From positions 1-51,497 of the forward strand of contig JALVSR010000016.1 in NCBI GenBank assembly GCA_027024225.1: a stretch of DNA of 51,497 bases, given 5' to 3'. Numbering within the stretch: the first letter of the stretch is position 1; each line of letters opens with the position of its first letter. The translations under genes were made by a program, and so were the position numbers. The stretch comes from Hyphomicrobiales bacterium (GTDB lineage: Bacteria > Pseudomonadota > Alphaproteobacteria > Rhizobiales > Aestuariivirgaceae). Shown here one piece after another: positions 8,205-16,452 of the stretch. The notes below the pieces were generated by a model, which did no database searches, was not told where the DNA came from, and saw only the letters and a program-made list of their open reading frames with translations.

Positions 8205-10430
8205 TCACTTTCCAAGGCCGGAAGCCACCGGCGAGATCACGATGATTTCAATGCGCCGGTTAAAGGCGCGTCCCGCCCGCGTGCGGTTGCTCACCAGTGG
8301 CCGGCTCTCGCCCGCGCCCTCCACGCTGAGCCTTTCGCTGGCGATACCCAGGTCCACAAGCGCGTTCTTCACCGTGGCGGCGCGACGCTCCGAGAGGGCC
8401 TTGTTGCGCCGGCGTGATCCCACGGAATCCGTATGTCCGACAATATGGAACTTCAGCCCCGGACATTTTTTCATCAGCTCCGCCAGCCCGGCCACGGCTT
8501 CCTTGCCTTCAGGCAACAGCCAGTCGCCATCGCTGGTGAAGCGGATGGGGTGATCCTTCAGCCAGGCGGTTATGTCACGCTGGCATTGGGCGGCGTCGGC
8601 CACCGGCTCGGGTTTCGGTTCTTCCAATTCCGGTTCCGGTTGCGGCAGGGGCTTGGCGGTGGGCTCCGGCTCCGGTTTCGGCTCCGGCTTTGGCTCGGCT
8701 TTCACCACCACGGCCGAGGGGAAGGTCGCGCGCACGGCATTGCCCGCCTCGTCCACCGCCTCCACCAGCGCGTCATGCGCGCCCACGGGCAGCGGCTCGG
8801 GCAGAACCACCTTCCAGTTGCCATTGTCGCGCATCAGTGGCGAGCCTTCCGCCCCCAGCTCGTAGCTATCGCCATGAATGGTGATGCGCATGCCCGCGAC
8901 ATCCGGCGGCAGGGCGCCCGTCAACACCGCCTTTTCGCCTTCCTTCACGGTGATGGCAGTCAGCGATGGCGCTTGTGGCGGGGTGGTGTCGATGATCACT
9001 TGACCCTTGGCCTCCGCCTTGTTGCCGGCCGCATCCATCGTGCGCACCACCACCGCGTGCGCGCCCTCCGGCAAGGGGGCGTCGGGATGAAGTTTCCAAT
9101 GATCGCCATCCACCTTCAGCGCGTCGGTTTCGCCCAGCCGATAGGTTTTGCCGGCCACCTCCACTTCCAGCGTGGTGGCCTGGGTGGAGGGCCAGGAGCC
9201 GGAAATGACCGTGCGGGGATTGTTGGCGAGGTGCGAATCCACCGTCGGGCTCGGGGGCGGCGTGGTGTCCACCACGAAGGCTCGCGGCTTCTCGGCGCTG
9301 GCTTCGTGTCCGGCGGCGTCCGTCACCACGATGCGCACGTCATGCGGCCCATCCTTCAGGCCCTCGGCCGGTAGCTTTAGCCGCCAGTTGCCCTTGCCAT
9401 CGGAGGTCAGCTCCGCGGCCTTGCCCAGCTCGTAGGCCTTGCCATCAACGATGACGACGAGCTTCGTCGCGTCACCTTCTGGCCATGTGCCGGTGAGCAG
9501 CCAGTGGCCGTCGGCCTTGCTGGCGGAACTGAAGGCTGGCGCCGCGGGCGGCGTGGTGTCCACCACGAAGGCCCGCGGCTTCTCGGCGCTGGCCTTGTGC
9601 CCGGCGGCGTCCGCCACCACGATGCGCACGTCATGCGGCCCATCCTTCAGGCTCCCGGCCGGCAGCTTCAGCCGCCAGTTGCCCTTGCCATCGGGGGTCA
9701 GCTCCGCAGCCTTGCCCAGCTCATAGGCCTTGCCATCAACGATGACGACGAGCTTCGTCGCGTCACCTTCCGGCCATGTGCCGGTGAGCAGCCAGTGGCC
9801 GTCGGCCTTGCTGGCGGAACTGAAGGCTGGCGCCGCGGGCGGCGTGGTGTCCACATGCAATTCATCGCGCGTGGTATCGCGCACTTCCGTGCCATTCTCG
9901 GTGACGATCACCACCACGTCGTAGGTGCCATCGGCGGGCGGCTCCTCCAGCCGCAGGGTCCAGCCGTCCCCCTCGGCCTTCAGTTCCGGCGACTTGCCCA
10001 GCACGTAACGCTTGCCGGCCAGCTCCACCGCGAGGTTCACGCCGGGCGCCTGTTTCCATGTGCCGGACAACACCAGCGGCGCCCGCGAAACATCACGCGG
10101 CCTGACCGTGGGGGGAGAAAGTTTCGCCACCTGAACCTTGTCGGTGCGCACCAGGCGAATGCCCCGCACCTTCAACACCGCCTCGCGCGCCAGCTCCACC
10201 GCCTTGCGCGAAGGCGCGCTGCCCAGCAAGGTCGCCTCGCGGCCGCTGATCTTGACCTTACCCCAGTCGTGCCCTGACGTTTTCAGCGCCCGGAGGGCCT
10301 GCTCCCGCAGCTTCTGTTCCAGGCGGGGCTCGCAAATGAGCGCCGCCCCCGCGCCCACCAGGCCAACCCCGATGACCAGACCCGCCACCCAATAGGAGCG
10401 GCGTTTGCCATTGCCGGTATCGTGTTCCAT
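8205..10430 (-). CDS. Membrane-anchored OmpA-domain protein with Ig-like repeats
   Basis: A 741-residue envelope protein. A single N-terminal transmembrane helix (about residues 15-33, YWVAGLVIGVGLVGAGAALI) without a cleavage site suggests an inner-membrane anchor. Next comes a BON-like segment (about 45-105, with GREATLLGSAPSRKAVE), then about five Ig-like modules of about 95 residues, each ending in DTTPP, then a Pro/Glu/Lys linker. A C-terminal OmpA peptidoglycan-binding domain follows (GHTDSVGSRRRNKALSERRA, then FNRRIEIIV). Two modules are near-identical. The OmpA domain should bind cell wall across the periplasm. Start: the ATG at 10430 is preceded by GAGGGGGG. The layout resembles BON-OmpA proteins such as mycobacterial ArfA only loosely. 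The specific role is unknown. Confidence 0.8.
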   Translation of the reverse strand: MEHDTGNGKRRSYWVAGLVIGVGLVGAGAALICEPRLEQKLREQALRALKTSGHDWGKVKISGREATLLGSAPSRKAVELAREAVLKVRGIRLVRTDKVQVAKLSPPTVRPRDVSRAPLVLSGTWKQAPGVNLAVELAGKRYVLGKSPELKAEGDGWTLRLEEPPADGTYDVVVIVTENGTEVRDTTRDELHVDTTPPAAPAFSSASKADGHWLLTGTWPEGDATKLVVIVDGKAYELGKAAELTPDGKGNWRLKLPAGSLKDGPHDVRIVVADAAGHKASAEKPRAFVVDTTPPAAPAFSSASKADGHWLLTGTWPEGDATKLVVIVDGKAYELGKAAELTSDGKGNWRLKLPAEGLKDGPHDVRIVVTDAAGHEASAEKPRAFVVDTTPPPSPTVDSHLANNPRTVISGSWPSTQATTLEVEVAGKTYRLGETDALKVDGDHWKLHPDAPLPEGAHAVVVRTMDAAGNKAEAKGQVIIDTTPPQAPSLTAITVKEGEKAVLTGALPPDVAGMRITIHGDSYELGAEGSPLMRDNGNWKVVLPEPLPVGAHDALVEAVDEAGNAVRATFPSAVVVKAEPKPEPKPEPEPTAKPLPQPEPELEEPKPEPVADAAQCQRDITAWLKDHPIRFTSDGDWLLPEGKEAVAGLAELMKKCPGLKFHIVGHTDSVGSRRRNKALSERRAATVKNALVDLGIASERLSVEGAGESRPLVSNRTRAGRAFNRRIEIIVISPVASGLGK
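9260..9850. repeat. Near-identical 291-bp tandem repeat inside the OmpA-domain gene
   Basis: The sequence GCGTGGTGTC recurs at 9260, 9551 and 9842, exactly 291 bp (97 codons) apart. The 9260-9550 and 9551-9841 units are nearly identical at the DNA level, differing at scattered positions. Each encodes one Ig-like module beginning DTTPPAAPAFSSASKADGHW. Such high identity indicates recent in-frame duplication or gene conversion, and the copy number could vary between strains. Confidence 0.85.
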
Positions 10431-10727
10431 TTCGCAGCCCCCCTCACGGTATCCTGTTCCCACCCATGGGCAGTTTTTAGCAGACCGTCATTGCCAAGTC
10501 GAATTGTTGTTGTTCCGCTTGACCATGGCTGTCGCGGTGGACTGGAGGAGCCGACGGGTTGCGATCTCCAGAAAAGGCCATTTGGCCGCATTGCCTGATC
10601 CCGCCAAAAATGCCAAGAAGCCGGCAAGTCATGTTATACCCGTGAGGGATGCGCGTGCATCCTGACCAACCCGTTCCCACCAATAGCCAGGCTGTCCAGA
10701 ACAACGCCAATAACGTGGAGAAAAGCC

Positions 10728-12710
10728 ATGCCGGTTCCGCTTCAGCAGAAGGCCATGACCATTCAGCTGGACACGGGAGAATTCTCTGTCAGGGAAATCC
10801 CGCTGACGGAGCGTGTTCTGGGGCCCGTTGACTTCGGTTGGCGCGAATACCGCAAGGACAACGAGGTCTTCACTTTCGGCGAAGGAGCGCTGGCCTCCTC
10901 CGCCCTGCCGGGCGCGCGGCGGCTGGTGTTCTGCGCCCACTCCGACCAGTGGGAGGGCTTTTACATCTCCTCCATGGGCGGCGCCGCCTACACGTTCCAG
11001 CACACCGGCGTGCATTACGTGGCGTTGAAGGGTTCCGCGCCGAAGCCCTCGGTGCTGCTGTTGCACAACCGGGGCGAGGGGCCCGAGGTGCGCATCGAGC
11101 CGTTGCCCGAGCACGAGGAAATCTGGAAGGGCTACGAGCACGATGGCAAGACGCTCATTGGTATCTTCGCCCTGCAACAGGCGCTGCTGGACCGGTACGG
11201 CGAAGACTACAACCCGCGCCGGGTGCGTGTGGCCTGTGTCGGCCCGGCGGCGGCGCGCACGAAGGAAGGGGCAATCTGCTCCAGCCCGGTCAAGAAGGGC
11301 GCGCTGCATCCGGCGGTGGTGGATTTCGCCGGTCGCGGCGGGCTGGGCTCTCGCCTGCTGCAAAGGCACAACATCGTCGCCATCGTGTTCGGCGGCGACT
11401 GGGTGGACCCGAACGGCATGAAGGCGAAGGAGCTGAACCCGTGGTTCGTCGAGCACTTCGGAGACAAGATGACGCAGATCGACATGAAGATGTGCGTCAA
11501 GTACCATTATAATGAGAAGCTGGGCACCGGCGGAACCTTCGGCTCTAACTACGCCAGCCTGAAGGATCGGGTGATGACCTTCAACTACCGTTCCACCCGG
11601 CACGCCACCGACGAACGCCTGCGTCACTGGGAAGCCTTCATCCGTGACCATTATCTGGCGCAATTCAACAAGGAGACCATCGAGCCGAAAAATTTCGACC
11701 ACTGTGGCGAACCGTGCTCGGTGGCGTGCAAGAAGATCCGCGACGAATACAAGAAAGACTACGAGCCCTATCACGCGCTGGGGCCGCAGTGTGGCGTGTT
11801 TGATCAACGTGCGGCGGAGAAACTGAACTATTTCGCCGATGCCATGGGGTTCGATGCCATTCAGGTCGGCGGCATGCTGGCCTGGCTCATGGAATGTGTC
11901 TCGGAGGGCTTGATCGATCCGGCCGAATACGGCCTGCCACCGGCGAACGAGATGAATTATCCGGAATTCGTCGTCGAGCCGGGCGATGACTTCGATATCG
12001 TGAACGACTCCATGCGCAACGCCGAATGGTGCATGGCGGCCATCGACGCCATTCTGAACGACGAGAGGGCGGCGCCGCTTCGCGAGGGCATCCGAGCGGC
12101 GGCGGAAACCATTGGTGGCGAGGCGTTTCATCGTGCCGTCTATCTGGCCAACGGCGAAAGGGGCTGCATGGTGCCCAACCAGTATTGGGTGCCCGGCATG
12201 GGCGCGCCCATGCCCATCATGGGCAAGTATTACGTCTATTATGGCTCCGACTTTCTTCCTCCCGACGACCTGGGCCGGCGCTGCGTGGAGCGCATGGTGC
12301 ACGAGCTGATCAACGACAACTGCGGCGAATGTCGGTTCCATCGCGGTTGGGCGGAGGCCTTGTTGCCCGTGATCGTGAACGAGCGCTATGGCCTGCATGT
12401 TGATTTCCGCGCCCATCATTTCGCGCTTGCCAAGGAAATTTTCGACTATCAGGGCCACCTGGCCCGACCATGGCCGACCATGCGCATGGCCGAGATGCTG
12501 AAGGGCTATCTCGAGAACTTCGCGCCGGAGAGCATTTCCACCGAGGGCGAGGTGGTGCTGCTGGAATTCGAGGAGGAAAAGCCCATCGAGGCCTTGCAAC
12601 ACTTCTGGGCCATCATCCGCGCCGGAGTGGAGCGCGCCTTCCGCGCCGGTCCGCAGGCGATTCCGCGGGTGCTCACGCCCAAGCAGCAGCGCGAGAAATA
12701 CGCGCTCTGA
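10728..12710 (+). CDS. Aldehyde ferredoxin oxidoreductase (AOR) family tungsten/molybdopterin enzyme
   Basis: A 660-residue protein of the AOR family. These enzymes use a bis-pterin tungsten (or molybdenum) centre and a [4Fe-4S] cluster to oxidise aldehydes or reduce acids. The family motif AGRGGLGSRLLQRHNIVAIV (about residues 202-221) and the cluster ligands Cys326, Cys330, Cys334 (CGEPCSVAC) and Cys532 (DNCGEC, with Cys535) are visible. The first triad is spaced CX3CX3C, whereas the reference AOR pattern as I recall it is CX2CX3C. The ATG at 10728 has GGAGA upstream. There is no ferredoxin, electron-transfer partner, pterin-synthesis or tungstate-transport gene nearby. Substrate and electron partner are unknown. 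It is unusual company for a respiratory alphaproteobacterial gene neighbourhood. Confidence 0.85.
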   Translation: MPVPLQQKAMTIQLDTGEFSVREIPLTERVLGPVDFGWREYRKDNEVFTFGEGALASSALPGARRLVFCAHSDQWEGFYISSMGGAAYTFQHTGVHYVALKGSAPKPSVLLLHNRGEGPEVRIEPLPEHEEIWKGYEHDGKTLIGIFALQQALLDRYGEDYNPRRVRVACVGPAAARTKEGAICSSPVKKGALHPAVVDFAGRGGLGSRLLQRHNIVAIVFGGDWVDPNGMKAKELNPWFVEHFGDKMTQIDMKMCVKYHYNEKLGTGGTFGSNYASLKDRVMTFNYRSTRHATDERLRHWEAFIRDHYLAQFNKETIEPKNFDHCGEPCSVACKKIRDEYKKDYEPYHALGPQCGVFDQRAAEKLNYFADAMGFDAIQVGGMLAWLMECVSEGLIDPAEYGLPPANEMNYPEFVVEPGDDFDIVNDSMRNAEWCMAAIDAILNDERAAPLREGIRAAAETIGGEAFHRAVYLANGERGCMVPNQYWVPGMGAPMPIMGKYYVYYGSDFLPPDDLGRRCVERMVHELINDNCGECRFHRGWAEALLPVIVNERYGLHVDFRAHHFALAKEIFDYQGHLARPWPTMRMAEMLKGYLENFAPESISTEGEVVLLEFEEEKPIEALQHFWAIIRAGVERAFRAGPQAIPRVLTPKQQREKYAL

Positions 12711-12939
12711 TATATCGTTTCATTCCGGCATTGCAGCATGGTCGTGCCGTGGGGAGCCACCCATGGATAGCCGTGGGGCGTTGCATCGCATTTGAAAGAT
12801 TTCATTAACCCTCGATTCAGCTTTTTTCCCGGCTTCAGGCCACGTTAACCGGGCCGGGGCAGTCTGGCCTTGCGCGGGACGGAAAATCGTCTCGCCGGTT
12901 TCATGTGTTCGTGTGAGTGATACTACGAGGGGGCTTGTG

Positions 12940-13635
12940 ATGCTGCGCAAGGCAGGCAAGGGTATCCTGGCGCTGTTGACGCTGGGGATGGTTGGGACTT
13001 CCGCACAAGCCGAGGTGGTGACCTCGCCCACACAGGCGCTCAAGCTGCTGACGGAGGCGCGCATTCTGGCCGAAAGGTGCGGCTACTTGAGCCCGGCGCA
13101 GCGGCGCGAACTCACTGATCTGGCGGCCGAGGCCGAGCTGATTACCGTACGCCGCGCAGGTGCCGCCGCGGCCAGCGCGGCGGTGCGCAAGGGCAAGGCG
13201 GCGGCGAAGGCCTGCACGGATGAGAAGAGCGAACTCGTGAACGCCGTTTACGAGGGGGCCCGGGCCGCGGCCCGGCGTGGTGTATCCAAGCGCCAGGCAC
13301 GGCGCGAAAGGCGTGCCTCTGAAAGCGGGCGCAAGGTTCGCCAGGACTCCGTCGGCAACGACCGGGCGCGAGTGCGGCGCGTTGCCAGGGTCTCCGCCGT
13401 CGGGCAGGGGCGCAAGCATGAACACAGGTCCTCCGATGTGGCGCGTTACCGCTCCTTCGCCACCGCCTACTATCTCGCGCTGAAATGCCGCAACCGTCCG
13501 CAAGGCGAGCTGATGCGCATGTGGCGCAAGGTGCGCGACATGCATTACGCGACCATGCGCAAGGCGGGCGGCCGCGCCGTGGCGCGGGCCAAGGCGGCGG
13601 CGGAACGCGCCGCGCGGGCGAGAAGCTGCCGCTGA
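12940..13635 (+). CDS. Secreted basic Ala/Arg-rich protein of unknown function
   Basis: A 231-residue protein with a signal peptide (MLRKAGKGILALLTLGMVG, cleavage likely after AQA near residue 24). The mature part is rich in Ala, Arg and Lys, probably helical, and has only four cysteines, spaced widely (GERCG-type, KACTD, LKCRN and the final SCR), which would allow two disulphides. A central Arg/Ser-rich stretch (about residues 105-165) looks disordered. Start: the ATG at 12940 follows GAGGGGG; the in-frame GTG at 12913 lacks a comparable site. A CtrA-like near-match, TTAA-N7-TTCA, lies at 12805-12819. No family is recognised. Cation-rich periplasmic or cell-wall association is a guess from composition. 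Confidence 0.65.
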   Translation: MLRKAGKGILALLTLGMVGTSAQAEVVTSPTQALKLLTEARILAERCGYLSPAQRRELTDLAAEAELITVRRAGAAAASAAVRKGKAAAKACTDEKSELVNAVYEGARAAARRGVSKRQARRERRASESGRKVRQDSVGNDRARVRRVARVSAVGQGRKHEHRSSDVARYRSFATAYYLALKCRNRPQGELMRMWRKVRDMHYATMRKAGGRAVARAKAAAERAARARSCR

Positions 13636-13698
13636 GACGCGTCTTGCGTCAGGAAGGTCGGGCGCGGTCCGTCACATTGCGAACAAGGGAGGCGGAGC

Positions 13699-13741
13699 GG
13701 CCACCCGTCGGCATTGCCCGAAGGGCAAACGGCGGGTGGCC
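13699..13741. terminator. Bidirectional hairpin between convergent genes
   Basis: GGCCACCCG (13699-13707) pairs with CGGGTGGCC (13733-13741), and inside that TTGCCC (13714-13719) pairs with GGGCAA (13723-13728) around a GAA loop. It lies between the stops of the secreted protein (plus) and the CaCA antiporter (minus). An ACTTTCC tract follows on the plus strand. Position and symmetry suggest a shared terminator. Confidence 0.65.
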
Positions 13742-13772
13742 ACTTTCCATTTCGGTTTCCGAACTCGGGTTT

Positions 13773-14738
13773 TCAGGCCATGCCGGCGCGGTAGGAGATA
13801 TATGCAAGGTAACTCAGGGTGAACAGCGCCGCCAGCGGGCGCGTCAGCCCCTTGCGCCATGCGAACACCGCTATCATGACCACGGTGGCCGCCAGCATGA
13901 CCATGGCGTCCACCTTCAGCATCACCGACGGCACCGTCAGCCCGCCCACCAGGGCCGCCGCGCCCCCAACGCCCAGGATGTTGAACAGGTTGGAGCCCAC
14001 CACGTTGCCATAGGCCACGTCGGAATGCCCATGGCGCGCGGCGATGATGGAGCTGGCCAGCTCCGGCGAGGAAGTGCCCAGCGCCACCAGCGTGAGGCCG
14101 ATGAGACCGTGCGACACGCCGAAATATTCGGCGATGCCGCTGGCGCCGCGCACGAAATAGTCGCCACCCCACACCAGCATGGCCAGCCCGATGATGGTGG
14201 CCAGCATGGCCAGGGGAGGCTTCTCCAGCAGCGGGTGCACCTGCATTTCCTCTTCCAGTTCCTCCTCCAGCTCGCGGGCCAGCCGCGTTTCGCGCCGAGC
14301 GCGGCGGAATTCCCATGTCATGAGGCCCAGGAGTGCAAGGAACAGAATGAGCCCCTGCGCGGGCTCGACAAGGCCATCGACGGCAAAGGTGATGAACACG
14401 ATGACGGAAAGAAGCAGCGGTGCGGCATCGCGGGCAAACGCGCGCGGCTGGTGGTGCATGGGCAGGATGAGGGCGGTCAGGCCCAGCACCAGCAGGATAT
14501 TGGCGATATTGCTGCCCAGGATGTTGCCGGTGGCGATTTCCGGCTTGCCCAGCAGCACGGCTTGCACGGAAACCACCATCTCAGGCAAGGACGTGGCCAG
14601 CCCGATGATGATGATGCCTACCACCAGCGGCGACAGATCCAGCCAGCGGCCCAGCGCCACGGCGCCGCGCACCATGGTTTCGCCACCGAAGTAGAGCAGG
14701 GCGAACCCCGCCGCCATCATGAGCACGAAAGTGAGCAT
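13773..14738 (-). CDS. Calcium/sodium (CaCA family) antiporter, YrbG type
   Basis: A 321-residue inner-membrane exchanger with about ten hydrophobic helices. The two alpha-repeats diagnostic of the CaCA superfamily are present: GLATSLPEMVVS with GNILGSNIANILL in the first half, and ALGTSSPELASS with GNVVGSNLFNILG in the second. Between them is an acidic cytoplasmic loop (ELEEELEEEM, about residue 155). The catalytic Glu/Pro/Ser positions look intact. The ATG at 14738 starts directly at the first helix; its ribosome site is weak. A longer frame to 14861 would run over the end of nhaA and is rejected. It is 73 bp downstream of nhaA on the same strand, forming a probable cation-homeostasis operon. 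The ion specificity is not resolved. Confidence 0.9.
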   Translation of the reverse strand: MLTFVLMMAAGFALLYFGGETMVRGAVALGRWLDLSPLVVGIIIIGLATSLPEMVVSVQAVLLGKPEIATGNILGSNIANILLVLGLTALILPMHHQPRAFARDAAPLLLSVIVFITFAVDGLVEPAQGLILFLALLGLMTWEFRRARRETRLARELEEELEEEMQVHPLLEKPPLAMLATIIGLAMLVWGGDYFVRGASGIAEYFGVSHGLIGLTLVALGTSSPELASSIIAARHGHSDVAYGNVVGSNLFNILGVGGAAALVGGLTVPSVMLKVDAMVMLAATVVMIAVFAWRKGLTRPLAALFTLSYLAYISYRAGMA

Positions 14739-14811
14739 GGTGTGCCTGTGCCCCGTGTAATGGTGTTCCGAGCCAGAGTGAAGATCGTCGCGAACCGCGA
14801 CCGTTGACAAC

Positions 14812-16218
14812 CTAGTAGGACTTGGTGTCCGCAGCGGTTTCGGGTGCGGATTTGGCGGCATTGTGGCGCAGGGTGAAAAGAAGCACCACGAAACCGGCGA
14901 TGGCGGAAAACATCGTGCCGGTCAACACGCCAAGGCGCACCGCGTTCTGCTGGGCGATGCCCTCGAACGAGAGGCTGCCGATGAACAGGCTCATGGTGAA
15001 GCCGATGCCCGCCAGCAGGCTCACCCCCCAGATGCTCCACATGTGAATGCCGTGGGGCAGGCGCATGAGGCCCATGCGGGTGCCCAGCCAGATGGTGCCG
15101 AACACGCCCACCTGCTTGCCGATGAACAGCCCCAGCACGATGCCCAAGGTTATGGGAGCGGTCAGCAACTCCGCCACGTTGCCGGAAAGGGCCACGCCGG
15201 CGTTGGCGAAGGCGAACAGCGGCATGATGAACAGGGTGACATAGGGCACCAGCATGTGCTCCAGCGCCAGGGCCGGGTTGTCGTGCATGTGGTGCACTTC
15301 CACCGTGCCGCGCTCCTTCGGCGTCACGTAGGGAATGGTCAGCGCCAGCAGGAAGCCCGCAAGCGTGGCGTGCACGCCCGATTCCAGCACCGAGGCCCAC
15401 ATGAACAGCCCGATGATGAGATACGGCCCGATGGCGCGAATGCGCAGCACCACGTTGAAGAACACCAGCACGCCCAGGAACACGCTGGCCCACCACAGTG
15501 CCGTGGCGTTGAGCGATTCGGTATAGAACAGGGCGATGACGATGATCGCACCGAGATCGTCGAACATGGCCAGCGCCAGCAGGAAGGTCTTCAGCGCCAG
15601 CGGCACGCGCTTGCCCAGCAGCGAAAGCACGCCCAGCGCGAAGGCGATGTCGGTGGCGGTGGGAATGGCCCAGCCGCGCAGGTTTTCCGGGTGCGCGATA
15701 TTGACGAGCGCATAGATGATGGCTGGCACCAGCATGCCGCCGAAGGCGGCGAGCGCCGGCAAGATGATCTGGTCGCGGCTTTTCAGTTCGCCGACGTAGA
15801 ACTCGCGCTTCAGCTCCAGCCCCACCTGCAGGAAGAAGATGGCCATGAGGCCGTCGTTGATCCAGTGCAACAGGTGCTTTTCTATCCTCACCTCGCCGAC
15901 CTGCACCACGCCCTTCATGTGCAGGAAGTGCTCATACAGGTGGGAGAGCACCGGGTCGTTGGCCATGACGAGCGCGGCGGCGGCGGCGAGGATGAGCAGC
16001 AGGCCGGCGAAGCTCTCGTGCTTGATGACGAGAAAGACGTAATCGATGCCGCGCAGTGGGCGGCCTTCATTCTCTTCCAGCTCCAGGTCGGGCGCATCCA
16101 CCGGACTACTCGCGGCCGGCGGATCGGCGGCGGCCGCGTCGTTCAGCGTGGGCTGTTCCAGTTCGGCGCGACCGCCCTTCCTTTCCGGGATTTGGCGGCT
16201 GTGAGCGTCATCGGACAT
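14812..16218 (-). CDS. nhaA: Na+/H+ antiporter NhaA
   Basis: A 468-residue inner-membrane antiporter exchanging internal Na+ for external protons to control pH and salt. The ion-binding aspartates are present: Asp190 in TATDIAFALGVL, and the pair Asp220/Asp221 in AMFDDLGAI. The spacing of 30 residues equals that of E. coli Asp133 to Asp163. It is about 80 residues longer than the E. coli enzyme. The extra is a hydrophilic Ala/Asp/Pro-rich N-terminal extension (residues 1-55) before HESFAGLLLI. It probably heads a transcript with the CaCA antiporter 73 bp downstream. The ATG at 16218 has only a weak ribosome site, so a later start is possible. Confidence 0.95.
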   Translation of the reverse strand: MSDDAHSRQIPERKGGRAELEQPTLNDAAAADPPAASSPVDAPDLELEENEGRPLRGIDYVFLVIKHESFAGLLLILAAAAALVMANDPVLSHLYEHFLHMKGVVQVGEVRIEKHLLHWINDGLMAIFFLQVGLELKREFYVGELKSRDQIILPALAAFGGMLVPAIIYALVNIAHPENLRGWAIPTATDIAFALGVLSLLGKRVPLALKTFLLALAMFDDLGAIIVIALFYTESLNATALWWASVFLGVLVFFNVVLRIRAIGPYLIIGLFMWASVLESGVHATLAGFLLALTIPYVTPKERGTVEVHHMHDNPALALEHMLVPYVTLFIMPLFAFANAGVALSGNVAELLTAPITLGIVLGLFIGKQVGVFGTIWLGTRMGLMRLPHGIHMWSIWGVSLLAGIGFTMSLFIGSLSFEGIAQQNAVRLGVLTGTMFSAIAGFVVLLFTLRHNAAKSAPETAADTKSY

Positions 16219-16452
16219 GGGAGTGCCGTTCCGTCTTGTCGTGCCCGGCCAGGAGCGTTTTCAAGCCGTGGCGCGGGCAAAGGTGGTTTGAATCAGGCGG
16301 GATTGTGCATCATGCGCAACGCCCGCACAATGGCGCGACGTTTGTGGCGGAAAGATGTTGGAACCGGGCTTTCCGAAATGTGATGCGGCACAGGCCGGCG
16401 GTTTGTCGCCCCGGCAGCGGACGCACGGCAACAGGAAGCCCCCCGGCCACGC

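Noticed and set aside
9260-9850. CRISPR-like periodic repeats
   Set aside because: The 291-bp periodic units are coding Ig-like modules, and no short repeat with unique spacers occurs anywhere in the window.
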